NCBI RefSeq assembly: GCF_001661345.1
Contig: NW_017962918.1
Coordinates: forward strand, 558,001-622,000
Length of the DNA stretch: 64,000 bases
From: Ascoidea rubescens DSM 1968
Taxonomy: Eukaryota; Ascomycota; Saccharomycetes; Ascoideales; Ascoideaceae
Reading direction: 5' to 3'
Numbering within the stretch: the first letter of the stretch is position 1; the number at the start of each line of letters is the position of its first letter. The notes under the pieces were generated by a model that was given only the letters and a program-made list of their open reading frames with translations, had not been told where the DNA came from and ran no database searches. Both the position numbers and the translations under genes were made by a program. Positions 1-10,732 of this stretch are shown one piece after another.

Positions 1-840
1 TCCCTCAATGGCGGTTGGTATACCATCCTGATTGAAAAATATTTGTTCGCCTCTTGCTATACTCACTAATCTATTTTCACAAATCAAACCAAATTCTCTT
101 GAAACGTATTTATCAGTAATTGTCAATGAGTCTCTTGGAACCAAACCCCAGTTTCCTGGACCAAAAGCTCTATTTAATATTCTACGGTATTTGATTTCGG
201 GCAAATAAAGAATTCCGTCTGGCTTGATTTCAATATCAATAGGATCAAGCTCTTTTAATAAAGCTTCACAGGTTTTGTCGTCAAATTTTTTTTGACCAAT
301 TCCTTCAAAGGTAGTGTCAAAGTTATTGGAAGTAGAAGAGGAAGAGGACGGAGAAGATAAAAAGGAATTATTGGTGTACGTTGAAGCTGAAGTAGTGTTA
401 GAATTAGCACTGTTGGAAGAAAAAGGAATACTATTTATATTTGATTCATCAGCTACTGAAGAATCGGGAAACTCAGGTATGTTATTATTTGTAGGAGAAT
501 CTGGAGGAAAATCGGGGATACTTGAATTTGCAGAATCCTTTAAACTATTGCTTTTCAGCAAATAAGTTTTTTTAGTCAATGTTGAAGCCGAATTCAGAGG
601 CAAATCATCAAGAGAGCTTAAACCTGATGGAACAGTTGGCATTGTTATCTTTCTTTTATAAGTTCTTGTAGTAGTTTTAGCTTTCGTGGCAGTTTTATAT
701 TTCGAACTGTCATCATTCTGAGGAATTGAAGATGATGAAGAGGATGAACTATCAGAAGCAGCAGTAGCATAACATCTTGAATATCTGTAGATGGAACTGA
801 GATTTGCTGGGGTTCTTGCAAGACCTTTCAACACTATCAT
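1..840 (-). CDS. MGM101: Mgm101, mitochondrial genome maintenance protein (3' end outside window)
   Basis: Mgm101 is a Rad52-like single-strand annealing protein of mitochondrial nucleoids, needed for mtDNA repair and maintenance. Translating the reverse strand from the ATG at 838-840 gives 280 open codons running off the window edge. The N-terminus ([11 protein letters not shown], then [11 protein letters not shown]) is basic and hydroxylated, like a mitochondrial presequence. Residues 25-180 are Ser/Asn/Thr-rich and longer than in S. cerevisiae. The conserved core begins near residue 183. It includes [20 protein letters not shown] (about 212-231), [20 protein letters not shown] and [10 protein letters not shown], which match the family as I know it. 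About 70 C-terminal residues should lie beyond position 1. The identification is firm; the exact start is likely but untested. Confidence 0.93.
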   Translation of the reverse strand, partial: MIVLKGLARTPANLSSIYRYSRCYATAASDSSSSSSSSIPQNDDSSKYKTATKAKTTTRTYKRKITMPTVPSGLSSLDDLPLNSASTLTKKTYLLKSNSLKDSANSSIPDFPPDSPTNNNIPEFPDSSVADESNINSIPFSSNSANSNTTSASTYTNNSFLSSPSSSSSTSNNFDTTFEGIGQKKFDDKTCEALLKELDPIDIEIKPDGILYLPEIKYRRILNRAFGPGNWGLVPRDSLTITDKYVSREFGLICENRLVSIARGEQIFFNQDGIPTAIEG

Positions 841-1277
841 TTTAAATTATTCTTATGAGCCAGGAACAAATCGAGAGAAAAAATTGGGGTATAAATTGAC
901 AATTCTGTGTCTGAATTTTTTCAAAGAGATTTATTAGATTTTTTTTATCTCAATAAATACCAAGAAAGATGAAATAAGAATAAATTTTTCCTTTTTAGAC
1001 CCGAGGTCAGGTGACCTGTGTGAAGAAATTTCCGAGATAAGAAATTACTTATTATGGAGGCGTATAAGAGTGAGATTGTAATTAAAAGTATAATAGATAA
1101 ATTAAATATATTATATAGTGATTCGATATATGGTAGGAGTATGAATTAAAAAAGAGAATAGATTTAAGAATTAAAAAAATAATAAAATAACCTGCACAAG
1201 AAAAGATAATAAACTGGTCTATTAATTTATGTAATTGATTTAATGCATTGATTGAATTGGTCAATTCAATTAGATGA
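841..1277. other. Intergenic: MGM101 promoter / GAS5 3' flank
   Basis: This 437-bp AT-rich stretch lies between two minus-strand genes and should hold the MGM101 promoter and the GAS5 terminator. The one structured element is an inverted repeat AGGTCA-GG-TGACCT at 1004-1017, about 165 bp upstream of the MGM101 ATG. I see no convincing gene. Confidence 0.6.
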
Positions 1278-2660
1278 TTATAAGACTAAGTGGAATCCAA
1301 ATAAGGCACTAAGTATGATATAAGCAAAAGGGATGAGTGAGTAGAAAGAAATTGGAGCAAGGATGATAGCAGCCGAGTCGGATGAAGAGGCGGTGGAAGA
1401 AGAGGATGAAGAAGAGCCAGATTCTTCTTCGTCATCATCAGTGGCACTAGATGAAGATGCAGATCTGCTTGAAGAGGAAGCAGATGAGGAGTCTTCTAAG
1501 GAGTCCTCGTCACAAGCATTAAGAGTGTTGATTTCAATACCAAAACCTGAACCAGCACCATCTTCGATATATTTCTCAGCGTTGGCTGGGGTGTCAGGTA
1601 TATCATTATCAGATTCCCAAACGCCATCAACGACATCTGGACAGGTTTGGACAATTGTAGTATTTTTGTAGCCACCATTGCCCGATGGATCAGAGGTTTT
1701 GGCTAACATGGCCTTTAAGTTGTCGTAATCAGATAATTTTCTAACTTCAGTGTCACTAACGATTTCAACAATACCATAGTTGTTTGGTTCCATGGAATAT
1801 TCGTAGACTAAACCACCAGAGAAAACTGAGGACATGTCAGTCGAGTAAATAGATTCGATTTCGCTAAATGGTCTTTCATCGACAGTGTTGCAACCAAATT
1901 CGGATAAGAAAATTGGGATTGAGAAATTTGAGTACAAGTCGACTTTTTCGCTGTAACCGGAGACCCTGAAGGATGAATCACCACACCATGAATAATCGTT
2001 AACACCCAACATATCGATTCTTGCATCTTCATCGTCACCACAGTCAAAGTATTGAGCAGCTAGCAATCTGTTTTCTTCGATATCAGCAGCAGAGTAGCCG
2101 ACAGGAATAGCTCTATAGTCTCTGGCTTGGATGTATCTATGCAAATCTCTGACAACAGCTTTAACGTATTTGGCACTAGCAGTGGTATTTTCGGAGTCGA
2201 TGACTTCGTTACCAGCAAAGACACCCAAGAGATTATTGTAGCCGGCAAATTCGTCCAAAGTAGCGAAAATAGTTTGTAAATAGTCAGAATTGTAGGAACA
2301 TCTGGGGGAGTTTCTTGAGATGGAAGCATCAGGAGTGTTGACATCTAAGATAAGATAGATACCTGCATCTTCTAGCAATTGCATACACTCATCGTGGTTC
2401 TGAGAGTTGTCGATGGTGTAGACTCTAATGGTGTTGATACCCAAGTCTTCAAAGACCTCGATGTCTCTTTGACAAGTGGTTACATCGAACAATGGGTCAG
2501 TTAGGTTGGAGGTTCCACCAGGCTGATAGTCAACACCTCTAACATAGAATCTCTCGTTGCCTTTCCAGAAGGCATTACCCCTGATAGTGATAGGAGTGGA
2601 TGCAGCTGCTGCAGAGAGAGCAAGTGAAGTAAAAGATAAAAGTGTAGATAGAAGCTTCAT
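1278..2660 (-). CDS. GAS5: GH72 beta-1,3-glucanosyltransferase, Gas5-like, GPI-anchored
   Basis: This enzyme should cleave and re-ligate beta-1,3-glucan chains at the cell surface during wall assembly. The ATG at 2658-2660 gives a 460-residue protein; the open frame upstream has no ATG. Residues 1-20 form a signal peptide (MKLLSTLLSF...). The GH72 domain follows with FYVRGVDYQPGG (38-49), the acid/base Glu in FAGNEVIDS (E152) and the nucleophile Glu in FLSEFGC (E254). NNYGIVEI and a Cys-containing module follow. There is no Cys-rich X8/CBM43 module, so it belongs to the Gas3/4/5 type; the closest match I recall is S. cerevisiae Gas5. A Ser/Asp-rich stalk leads to a hydrophobic tail typical of a GPI signal. 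It is divergent from EXO84. Confidence 0.93.
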   Translation of the reverse strand: MKLLSTLLSFTSLALSAAAASTPITIRGNAFWKGNERFYVRGVDYQPGGTSNLTDPLFDVTTCQRDIEVFEDLGINTIRVYTIDNSQNHDECMQLLEDAGIYLILDVNTPDASISRNSPRCSYNSDYLQTIFATLDEFAGYNNLLGVFAGNEVIDSENTTASAKYVKAVVRDLHRYIQARDYRAIPVGYSAADIEENRLLAAQYFDCGDDEDARIDMLGVNDYSWCGDSSFRVSGYSEKVDLYSNFSIPIFLSEFGCNTVDERPFSEIESIYSTDMSSVFSGGLVYEYSMEPNNYGIVEIVSDTEVRKLSDYDNLKAMLAKTSDPSGNGGYKNTTIVQTCPDVVDGVWESDNDIPDTPANAEKYIEDGAGSGFGIEINTLNACDEDSLEDSSSASSSSRSASSSSATDDDEEESGSSSSSSSTASSSDSAAIILAPISFYSLIPFAYIILSALFGFHLVL

Positions 2661-3174
2661 AGCTGAGAATTGAAACGAAGGACGTTTGAGAGACCAATAT
2701 CCTAGAGGCACAGTAACGAAGATGAGCAGTATCTCAGATGTAATTGGCTTGTAAGAAAAAAAAGCGAATGGGAGTGGACCAAGTAGCAGCAACAGTGTTT
2801 CTCTGAAAGAAAATTCTTTTGCTGTTTCTATTTCTCTCTTTATATCTTTTTATGTGTACGATTTCAATTCCTCTCAAAGGAATTTTCACTTTGTTTACTT
2901 TCACCTTCTAAAATTGGCACTACCTGAAATTTCACTTAGCCCTCCCGCTTAAGCGGGGTGTATCCCTGTGTCAGCGCGTGTAGAGCACGTTTCATACAAG
3001 CACCCGCAAATAACTCCTGCTTCCACAGGGTGTCTGTGCAGGAGCAGGGTAAGGCGGCTTGTTCGGTCTAGACTCTGCTTGGATGGTCTGAAATTAGCCG
3101 CCAGGTGTTGCTGCTTTTGGTGTTTTTGGTGATTCTACTGCTTTTGCTTCTTCTGCTGTTTTGTCTCTACCATC
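2661..3174. other. Divergent GAS5/EXO84 promoter region
   Basis: This 514-bp region separates two divergently transcribed genes. From about 2940 to 3170 it is clearly more GC-rich than its surroundings. It contains a perfect palindrome (2944-2957), a GCGCGTG motif near 2974 and a CT-rich tract of TGCTTTTG/TTCTGCTG type at 3108-3166, just before the EXO84 ATG. No gene is evident. Confidence 0.6.
2944..2957. promoter_or_regulatory. Perfect 14-bp palindrome CCCGCTTAAGCGGG
   Basis: The 14 bases read identically on both strands. The outer CCG and CGG form an everted repeat with a 6-bp spacer, a layout used by dimeric Zn2Cys6 activators. It sits 284 bp upstream of the GAS5 ATG and 218 bp upstream of the EXO84 ATG. 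Binding is inference only. Confidence 0.4.
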
Positions 3175-6129
3175 ATGTCCTTGGAGCCCAAGCCAGAAAA
3201 GTACTCGCTCAGAAAGAGTCGAGCTCCTGTTGGTGACTGGAAGCAATTCGCCAGCTCCAACCTCGAAAACATCAGCACCTCTAACAGATTGCCCTCCAGC
3301 ACCTCCATCCAGCAGCATCTTCACACCAAGTCCTCCAGTGTCAACCATAACAGCAACAACTCTGCCAGCGACAACAACAGAGCACAGACAGCGGTTAAGG
3401 ATGAGAAGATAACAAAGTTGGTCCAACGACGATTGTCCATGAAGTACCAAGTGAACGACTACAACTTCAACGACATCGTCAAACAGCAAAACAACATCAT
3501 CAAGAACAACAATCTCAGCAATGACCCCAACATTCTCATTGACAGTGGTATCCCTGCTTTGCCCTCAAATTCAAACCAATTGATCTCCATCAACAAGACC
3601 CGCCAAAATGCCCTGCAGTCAAACACAACCCACCACAAACAATCGTCCTCTTTAACAATTGACTACAACCCCTTTGGCTACAATTCAACGTCAGTTTCCC
3701 AGCTTGCAAATTCTGCCAACAAAACACCCTCTCATTCAAGAAAATCATCCAGAGAATTTGCTCATCAAAGACAACTATCTTCTCCCAGACTACATAAAAA
3801 GGATTCTCCCTCACATAATTTACTAGTAAATCTCTCCTCAAAAAACTTTGATCCAGATTTATTCATAATAAAAAACTTGAAAAACTCAAATGCAGTTCAA
3901 ATTGAAAATTTTAATAATAACCTAATCAATTTAAATACAAAATTAGATAATGACATTAAATCAAACCTTATAAACTCTTTTGAAAAAATACTAATAGTTA
4001 ATAAAAATTTCAATACCATTCAATTCAATTTAAAATTCCTTAAATCAAATTTCAATGCTCTCAATGCAATCTTATCTCAAATGAATGATTCTTCTTTAGC
4101 CAGAATCCAAATTGAAGATGAAATTAGTAAACAAAATAATCTCAACAACGCTAATACAGATAATTTCCATCCTAATAATTCTGTCAACTCAAACTTATCC
4201 CTTCAAAAAAGTGCTTCCCTCTCAACTAGAAGAAATAAAAGAGATCGATCATCTGTTATGTTTTTAGAGAAAAAATGGTCAAATGAATTAACTTCGCTAT
4301 TTAAAAACGTAGAAGGCTCTCAAAGACTAATATTAAACTCAATTAACAATAACAATATACTAAACCCGTCAAACTATAATAACGTTAATAATATTTATAA
4401 CAATAAACATTTACTAACCTTTTCCAAAAATTGGCTAGAATTAAACAACGCCACTTATAAACCAGTTAAATCTTCATATTTCTATTTACTAAATGACTCT
4501 TTACTAATAGCTTCAAACAAGAAAAAACTATCAAATTTATCCATAAATGATAACACTGCGCAAAATAATACTGATCAAAACAATAATAAAAATAATGATA
4601 ATAATAACAACAACATTGGAAACACAATTAATGAAGACCAATTCAACTCAGATTTTGACATGAATAATAACGGCAAATTCAATTTTTATAATTCTCAGTC
4701 ATTAATCGCTGACCAGTGTTGGCCTTTGAGAGAAATTCAATTAATCGAATTAAATCCAAATGATGATAATATTAACTCTAATAACAAAACCAAAACAATA
4801 AATTTCAAATATCGCTCTTTAAGTTATATATATCAAACTAATGATTTAAACCAGTATTATAGATTTACTTCATTATTTAAAAATGCCAAGATTAAACTAA
4901 ACAGTATAACCGAACAGGAATCGATTAAACAAAAAAAAATTAATGATTCAATTGCAATATTATCTTCAAGCTCAAATCCAATTTCAAGTTCAAGTTCAAG
5001 TTCAAGTACAAACCTAACTTTAAGCAATAGCAATAATGGTAATATTATTAATAATAATAATGGTAGTAGTACTTTTAATACAAAATTTAATGGATCCTCA
5101 CTAATTTTGAACCAAAATAATAAAAACTCTAGAAGAAAATCGGCATATTTACAAGATTTATCGATTAGAATACACTCAAGATCTTTTTCAAACTCAAATG
5201 TCAATTTTGAAAACAGTGAAGAAGACTTGTCTCAAGCAAACAACCCCACAAAGGCTAATACTGCTATGAGCAATTATGAAATTAATAATGAATTAGAAGG
5301 AATAATAAATGAAATAAAACGAATTGATAATTTGATTGATGAGTTGGATGTGAATATTGCTCATCATAAATTTAATGATTCAGTCAATTTAATTAATGAT
5401 TTGAAAAGCAGTTTGAATAATAATTGTGAGAAAAATTTGAACAAATTGATTAATAATAATATAAAAAATGAAGCCAATAACAACACTGGTAGTAATGGTG
5501 GTACCACGAATAACAATAACAATCTTAGTCAATCTAATATTAATTCTATTGAGGAATACTTGATTTTGATTCAAGTTTTGAAATTAAAAATTAATGAAAG
5601 GTTGGATCAATTAATTAACGATATCTTGTATGAAATCAACAATCAAATTAATTTTTCAAATTCATTTTCGAGTAATTTAAATTCAAATTCAATTAAAAAT
5701 TTAATCATACAACTTAAAAATTTAAAATTGATTAATAAAGCACAAATATCATTATTAAATGCGAAATCTAGTTTAATAGCAAAATTGATTAAGAAAATTG
5801 AGATCAATGGAGATCTAATTGATTATATCAATCAAATGACTATCATTCGATTTCAAAATATTAAGCTATCGATTTTGTTGTTTAAGGATTGTTTTCCGGA
5901 GTTGGAATATCAAAGTTTGATTGTGAATTGGTCAATAAAGGAAATCAAATTGCATTTTGATCTATTACAAAGACAGTTATTTGATATTAAAATTTTGAAT
6001 GATAAAGAGAATGATAGGTTGTATATCTATGAGACAAAGTTACAAATATCTGAATTGAAGAAAGTTGGATTGGATGTTGAGTTTTTAATGAATGATTTTT
6101 ATATTTTATTGAAGAAACAAAATCAGTAG
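3175..6129 (+). CDS. EXO84: Exocyst complex subunit Exo84
   Basis: Exo84 is one of eight exocyst subunits that tether secretory vesicles to the plasma membrane; in S. cerevisiae it also has a reported role in pre-mRNA splicing. The 984-residue product starts MSLEPKPEKYSLRKSRAP. Diagnostic blocks are VQRRLSMKYQ near residue 85, RDRSSVMFLEKKW near 356 followed by LFKNVEGSQRLI, the PH-like segment FYLLNDSLLIAS, and a C-terminal helical region with MTIIRFQNIKLS and ELKKVGLDVEFLMNDF. All align with S. cerevisiae Exo84 (753 aa). The extra length is Asn-rich inserts, such as those around residues 460-500 and 620-660. The first ~110 codons are much richer in C-ending codons than the rest. Confidence 0.93.
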   Translation: MSLEPKPEKYSLRKSRAPVGDWKQFASSNLENISTSNRLPSSTSIQQHLHTKSSSVNHNSNNSASDNNRAQTAVKDEKITKLVQRRLSMKYQVNDYNFNDIVKQQNNIIKNNNLSNDPNILIDSGIPALPSNSNQLISINKTRQNALQSNTTHHKQSSSLTIDYNPFGYNSTSVSQLANSANKTPSHSRKSSREFAHQRQLSSPRLHKKDSPSHNLLVNLSSKNFDPDLFIIKNLKNSNAVQIENFNNNLINLNTKLDNDIKSNLINSFEKILIVNKNFNTIQFNLKFLKSNFNALNAILSQMNDSSLARIQIEDEISKQNNLNNANTDNFHPNNSVNSNLSLQKSASLSTRRNKRDRSSVMFLEKKWSNELTSLFKNVEGSQRLILNSINNNNILNPSNYNNVNNIYNNKHLLTFSKNWLELNNATYKPVKSSYFYLLNDSLLIASNKKKLSNLSINDNTAQNNTDQNNNKNNDNNNNNIGNTINEDQFNSDFDMNNNGKFNFYNSQSLIADQCWPLREIQLIELNPNDDNINSNNKTKTINFKYRSLSYIYQTNDLNQYYRFTSLFKNAKIKLNSITEQESIKQKKINDSIAILSSSSNPISSSSSSSSTNLTLSNSNNGNIINNNNGSSTFNTKFNGSSLILNQNNKNSRRKSAYLQDLSIRIHSRSFSNSNVNFENSEEDLSQANNPTKANTAMSNYEINNELEGIINEIKRIDNLIDELDVNIAHHKFNDSVNLINDLKSSLNNNCEKNLNKLINNNIKNEANNNTGSNGGTTNNNNNLSQSNINSIEEYLILIQVLKLKINERLDQLINDILYEINNQINFSNSFSSNLNSNSIKNLIIQLKNLKLINKAQISLLNAKSSLIAKLIKKIEINGDLIDYINQMTIIRFQNIKLSILLFKDCFPELEYQSLIVNWSIKEIKLHFDLLQRQLFDIKILNDKENDRLYIYETKLQISELKKVGLDVEFLMNDFYILLKKQNQ

Positions 6130-6863
6130 TGGAAAAGAGATTGCAAGTATATATAGATAATTAACTTTAAAAGACAATTAATTACATTATTGCATGGTGC
6201 ATTAAGTAAGTAATGTAAGATGAGATACGAGATACGAGATTCGTGGTACGGAATATGGGATACGGAATATGGGATATTTGTTTATTTGTTTATTTGTTTA
6301 CTTATATACACATATATATTGGATGTAGAATGGGGTGAAAAGAAAATTTTAAATTTGACGAATATGAAAGGTTTTTTAATAATTCAAAGATAAAGAACAG
6401 TGTTTGTGCAATATTCTGTTAGAACAGCCATAAAAAGAATCACAAAAGAATATGCCGGATTAGGAAACAGAGCGTTGCAGGAGTGCGCGTGCGTATGCAT
6501 GTGCGATCTGATGAAAAGCAGAAAAGAATAAGATGAAACAGGCAGAAAATGATTGGCTGATGGAAAAGAGGAGTTGGAGCAAAGAGAGACATGAAAAAGG
6601 CAGTTGAGAAAGCTGAAATAGCTGGAAGACGAGTTCTGGTAAGGAGTTTAGTTAGTGTTTGGAGCTAGACTGAATCATTTAGTATTACCACCAAGAAGGT
6701 GCCTTCGGATTTGAATGTATATATAAACAGGTACATAGATGGTAGAATTAAAGACATTGGTATTCAACTAGGGTTGTAGCAATTGATGATGGTATCCTAT
6801 CCCGATCTTCCTAATCGTAATAAGACCAATTATTGCAGTAGTCAGTAATGGATTGCTAGCGAT
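6130..6863. other. Intergenic, no gene recognised
   Basis: The segment holds the EXO84 terminator region and short degenerate tandem repeats: GAGATACGAGATTCG-like units at 6220-6270 and TTTG/TTTA units at 6276-6302. A GC-richer part at 6465-6500 has alternating GTGCGCGTGCGTATGCATG-type sequence. A TATATATAAA box at about 6719-6728 lies upstream of the small ORF at 6864. Confidence 0.5.
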
Positions 6864-7070
6864 ATGAAGCTGGAGAAATCATCGGAGCCCACAAAAAAGC
6901 TCAGTGTCAAGTTTGTTAACAGATTGAAGGTGAAATTCAAATACTATGACTTTGAGATTACAAAATTCAAGGAAGTTTATATACCAGAAAGCAGATTAAC
7001 TGGTGCATTGAATGATGTGTTGGGGGGTAGGAAACTGGTAATCTGTGCCATTGAAGAACGTTTCTTATGA
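6864..7070 (+). CDS. Possible small ORF, 68 aa, unknown
   Basis: I do not recognise this ORF. It would encode a basic 68-residue peptide beginning MKLEKSSEPTKKLSVKF and ending CAIEERFL, with no signal peptide or membrane segment. In its favour, a TATA-like TATATATAAA lies about 140 bp upstream and its composition is unlike the surrounding low-complexity DNA. Against it, the ORF is short and I recall no homologue. It might also be one exon of a spliced gene, though I found no matching donor or branch point nearby. Confidence 0.25.
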   Translation: MKLEKSSEPTKKLSVKFVNRLKVKFKYYDFEITKFKEVYIPESRLTGALNDVLGGRKLVICAIEERFL

Positions 7071-8020
7071 TCGAGACTGCGTTTCAAGAGAGTTTGCATT
7101 GATTAGCACAGCAAAAAAAAGCTAAGATAGGGAATGAGCTCAGGAGCAGAGAAGGTGCTCCAGAAAGACAGCAGAAGGAACAGAACAACTACTGTTGTGT
7201 TTGTGATGACGCCAATTATATCGCCGTCCCGATTAGGAAAGTATCCATCTCCCGTCATGCGGTCAAGATGCGCCTTGCACAGGCTACCAGGCAGTGCACT
7301 GCTTTCGAAAGCGTGTTTACCGAACCAATAGAAACGCACCGGCGCAATTGCACGTGCTTCGAGGGGGTCCCGCTAGCCGTGTCGGGACAGGGCCGGAAGC
7401 GCGCCGCTGGATGCCGGTTGGGTGCATTTTATCAATTCGATCAGTGCGCAGGTTTTTGGGACGTGTGCGAGTTCTGTCAAATCATGGCAGGCTTGAATGG
7501 AATTGGCTATTTCACTGCGATTATTTGCCCATTTTTTATCTTTTTGATCTTTCAGTGTGCTAATCTCAAACATTTCCTGTATATTCGCTTGCACGTTCAG
7601 GGATTTCCATCTCCAACTGTATAAATACCTTATGCTTTCCCCATCTCTCTTCCTCACTGTTTCTCCCTTTCTCTCTTTTCCCTTTTCCTCTCTCCAATTC
7701 TCTCTGTCTCGCCAGCCTTCTCTTTCACTTCATCTGCTTCATTTCCTCCATTTTCTTCTCTTGGTTTTCTCTTGGTTTTCCTCTGATTTTCTCCTGATTT
7801 TCTCTTTTTTCCCTTTTTGTCTTCTGCCTTATTTCAGTTCTCTGCTTCTCTTCTCTTCCCATTCCCCTACCTTTTTACTAATCCACACTAAAAATCCCGT
7901 TTCGACGTTCTTCCAAACCTTCTCTATTCACATCCAAAACATTTATTCCCATATTTGCACCCTACATCACCACTTTTCTCTCTCCATCACTTCCATAACC
8001 CAAACCGTATCCTTTCTGAA
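7071..8020. other. Long promoter/leader region of the HapX-like gene
   Basis: This 950-bp region has two parts. From 7070 to about 7480 it is GC-rich, with a CCAAT box at 7325-7329 and a palindromic CACGTG at 7351-7356. From 7630 to 7860 it is an almost pure pyrimidine tract on the + strand (TCTCTCTTTTCCC-like), as often seen before well-expressed yeast genes. The frame of the downstream gene stays open for 22 codons before the ATG but begins with TTG, so I treat it as leader. Confidence 0.5.
7351..7356. promoter_or_regulatory. CACGTG E-box upstream of the HapX-like gene
   Basis: A palindromic CACGTG lies 665 bp upstream of the ATG at 8021, 22 bp after a CCAAT pentamer. Cbf1-type bHLH factors bind CACGTG and the Hap2/3/5 complex binds CCAAT. 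Both assignments are inferred from motifs alone. Confidence 0.35.
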
Positions 8021-8764
8021 ATGAGTACAAAATCTCCATTACCTTCCAACAACAATATCAACCTTAATAACCTAAACACCATACCTCACAACAAAGTCCC
8101 TATCAGTTCAAACCCCAAATCTTCCATTACTAATCTACAGTTCCACTCAAATTTCAAAATGAATGTCTTAAACACTCCCAAAAACAGTCTTAATAACGAT
8201 ACCAACAACGATACCAACAGCTCGCTATCTCCCCTATCTTCCTCTCCTTCCTCTTCTTCTCTTCTCATGGACGTCTCTAATGACACCAACAGCATCAACA
8301 ACTTTAAAAAAATCGTAACCTCCAAAAGCTGGGTCTTGCCTCCAAGACCCAAACCTGGTCGCAAACCAAGCTTGGATACTCCTGCTACAAAGAGAAAGGC
8401 TCAGAATAGAGCTGCTCAAAGAGCCTTTAGAGAAAGAAAGGCCTCAAAGATCCAGGAACTAGAAACCTCTCTTTCCTTACTAAAAAACGAAAAAAACTTG
8501 ATTGAAATCAAACTAACAAACCTCATGAGTGAAAAAATTTACCTAAACAAAAACATCAACGAACTCTCAGTATCAAAAAATTTGCTAAATACAAATTACC
8601 TAAATCTAAAATACAAAAACCAAAATCTAATCAATTCAAACCAAATCTTAATCAACCAAGTCAAAAATCTAAAAAACCTATTACTACAAAAGGATTCTAT
8701 AATAGCTAACCTCACAAACAACATCACAAGCAATACCATCTCCAATAACAATAACAATAATAAC

Positions 8765-8847
<83 letters not shown>

Positions 8848-10732
8848 TAACACTTTAAATATCAACACATCCAACACTCTCAATAACACTTTGAATAATG
8901 ACATCGATAACACAGACATCTCAAACATCTCAAACATCTCAAACATTTCAAACATTTCAAACATTTCAAACATTTCAAACCACTCAAACTCAAACTCAAA
9001 CTCAAATTCAAACTCATTCTTCAAATACTCTCCCCAAATGGCTTCTCCTGCTCCTTCTCCCGCAAACTCTCCAAACGACTCTTTGTCAATCAACAACATC
9101 AACATCTCCAAAAAATCAACCATCATTTCTAACGATAACGATGACAATGAAGATTGCTATATTTGCTCTAAGGATCACTGCATCTGTGCTGAAATGGGCA
9201 TGAAAGTGATCAACAATGAAAAAAATCTAGACTTAATCGTCAACTCATTTGTCCCCATGGACCCTGTTCCATTGAACAAAAATTCATCCCAAAATTCAAA
9301 AAAGAGATCTATACACCTAATATCATCCAACGACGACGACGACGACTCTGACCAACTAGAAATAGATTTTACTTCTATCTACTCAAAATCCTCATCTCTC
9401 GAATCCCTCAACAAAAAACAGAAAAAACTATCTAAACTATTCTCCCTATCCAAACTCAACTCAGTCACAACTTCCTCTTCTAATAACGAAAACTCTTTGC
9501 TCAATTCATCCATCTCAACCCCAAATCCAAACCCATTAACCTCATCCAACAACCCCATTATAAACAACAACAACGACTCCCTAATAAATGACTCATCCAC
9601 AGATCTATTCAAAACATACATTGACAAGGAACTAACTTCTCTAGAACCATGTGGCTTTTGCTCAGAAAACTCTTTATGTGTTTGTCGTGAAGCTGCAAAG
9701 GAAGCCGCTGAAATCGTCAGCAACCTAAAAAAGACTTCCAACTTATCTTCTCCTTCCAACTCATTACCCAACGACTCCAACTCTTCCACTAATAATAATA
9801 ATAATAATACTAAGATAAAATTACCTCCTTTAAAAATAAACCATACTAAAAACTCAAATAGTATCCTATCCATACTAAACATCGAAAATGGAAGTAACAA
9901 AAACAATGACAACGAAAGTGACATACATATGAATGATAATGATAATGATAATGATAATGATAATGATAATTCAAATGACAATGAAAATATCACCACTAAT
10001 GAAAGTAATAACAACGATAATAACAAATTATTGACACTTCATCCTGGTCCAACTATGGAATTGAAACATTTCACAAATGCTGAAGATAAAAGATTGCAAA
10101 ACCCAAAAAATGCTCAAAAACTGTTAATCAATAAAAATAATGACGATAATGATAACGATAACAATAACCTTTTATCTTCTCCAACTCTAAGTTTGATCTC
10201 TCAAATCAATAGAGAAGCAAGAACCAAAGACAATAACAACAACAAAAAGGATAAATCATTATGCACTGGTGATCCAGGAACCTGTTCACAGTGTCAAAAA
10301 GATCCAATGTCTACTCTTTTTTGCACAACTTTAGCTTCAAAGGAGTCTAATATCAGATCAACTTCAAATATACAAGATAATGTCTCTGCTGCTACTTCTA
10401 CTACTGCTACTAATAATAATAATAGTAATAAAAAATCAAATCACCTTTCAAGTAAATCAATGACTCAACTTCCATCATTGGCTTCAATAAAAGATCAAGT
10501 CAATATTGATAGCAATAATAATGTTCTTAATAAAAATATAAACAATATCAATAATAAAGACGAATTGTTTATTCCCTGTGCTGATGCCTACAGAACATTG
10601 TCCAGACATAAACAATTCAATACTATGGATTTCAGCACCTTGGTTGGTAAATTAACCACTAGGGGAATGCAAGTTGAAGTTCAAAGTGTTGTCAACGTTT
10701 TAAGAGAGTTGGATCGAAGACTATACAATTAA
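8021..10732 (+). CDS. HAP43: HapX/Hap43-type bZIP iron regulator
   Basis: Proteins of this type bind the CCAAT-binding Hap2/3/5 complex and repress or activate iron-use and iron-uptake genes according to iron supply. The ATG at 8021 gives 903 residues. Residues 101-116 (SKSWVLPPRPKPGRKP) are the Hap4-like motif that contacts the CCAAT complex. It is followed at once by a bZIP basic region (KRKAQNRAAQRAFRERKASK, about 124-143) and a leucine-zipper/coiled coil to about 230. Three Cys clusters follow, at C379 (CYICSKDHCIC), C544 (CGFCSENSLCVC) and C755 (CSQCQKD), the iron-sensing regions of HapX. Between them lie long poly-Asn, ISN and ND repeats. The bZIP plus Cys clusters place it with HapX/Hap43 rather than S. 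cerevisiae Hap4. Confidence 0.9.
8743..8853 (+). repeat. AAT trinucleotide run encoding poly-Asn
   Basis: About 35 near-pure AAT/AAC codons lie inside the HapX-like gene, just after the leucine zipper, and encode an uninterrupted Asn tract. Such a run is expected to vary in length between strains. Confidence 0.9.
8915..9016 (+). repeat. 9-bp and 6-bp coding repeats (ISN, SN)
   Basis: ACATCTCAA/ACATTTCAA 9-mers repeat about seven times (Ile-Ser-Asn), then pass into TCAAAC 6-mers (Ser-Asn). The frame of the HapX-like gene stays open throughout. Confidence 0.85.

Noticed and set aside
1004-1017. AGGTCA-GG-TGACCT inverted repeat as a nuclear-receptor element
   Set aside because: Yeasts lack classical nuclear receptors; a 12-base inverted match may be chance, so only its presence is noted.
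2661-2792. N-terminal extension of the GAS5 frame to 2792
   Set aside because: It begins with TTG and precedes a good signal peptide at the ATG at 2660; fungal GH72 proteins start at the signal peptide.
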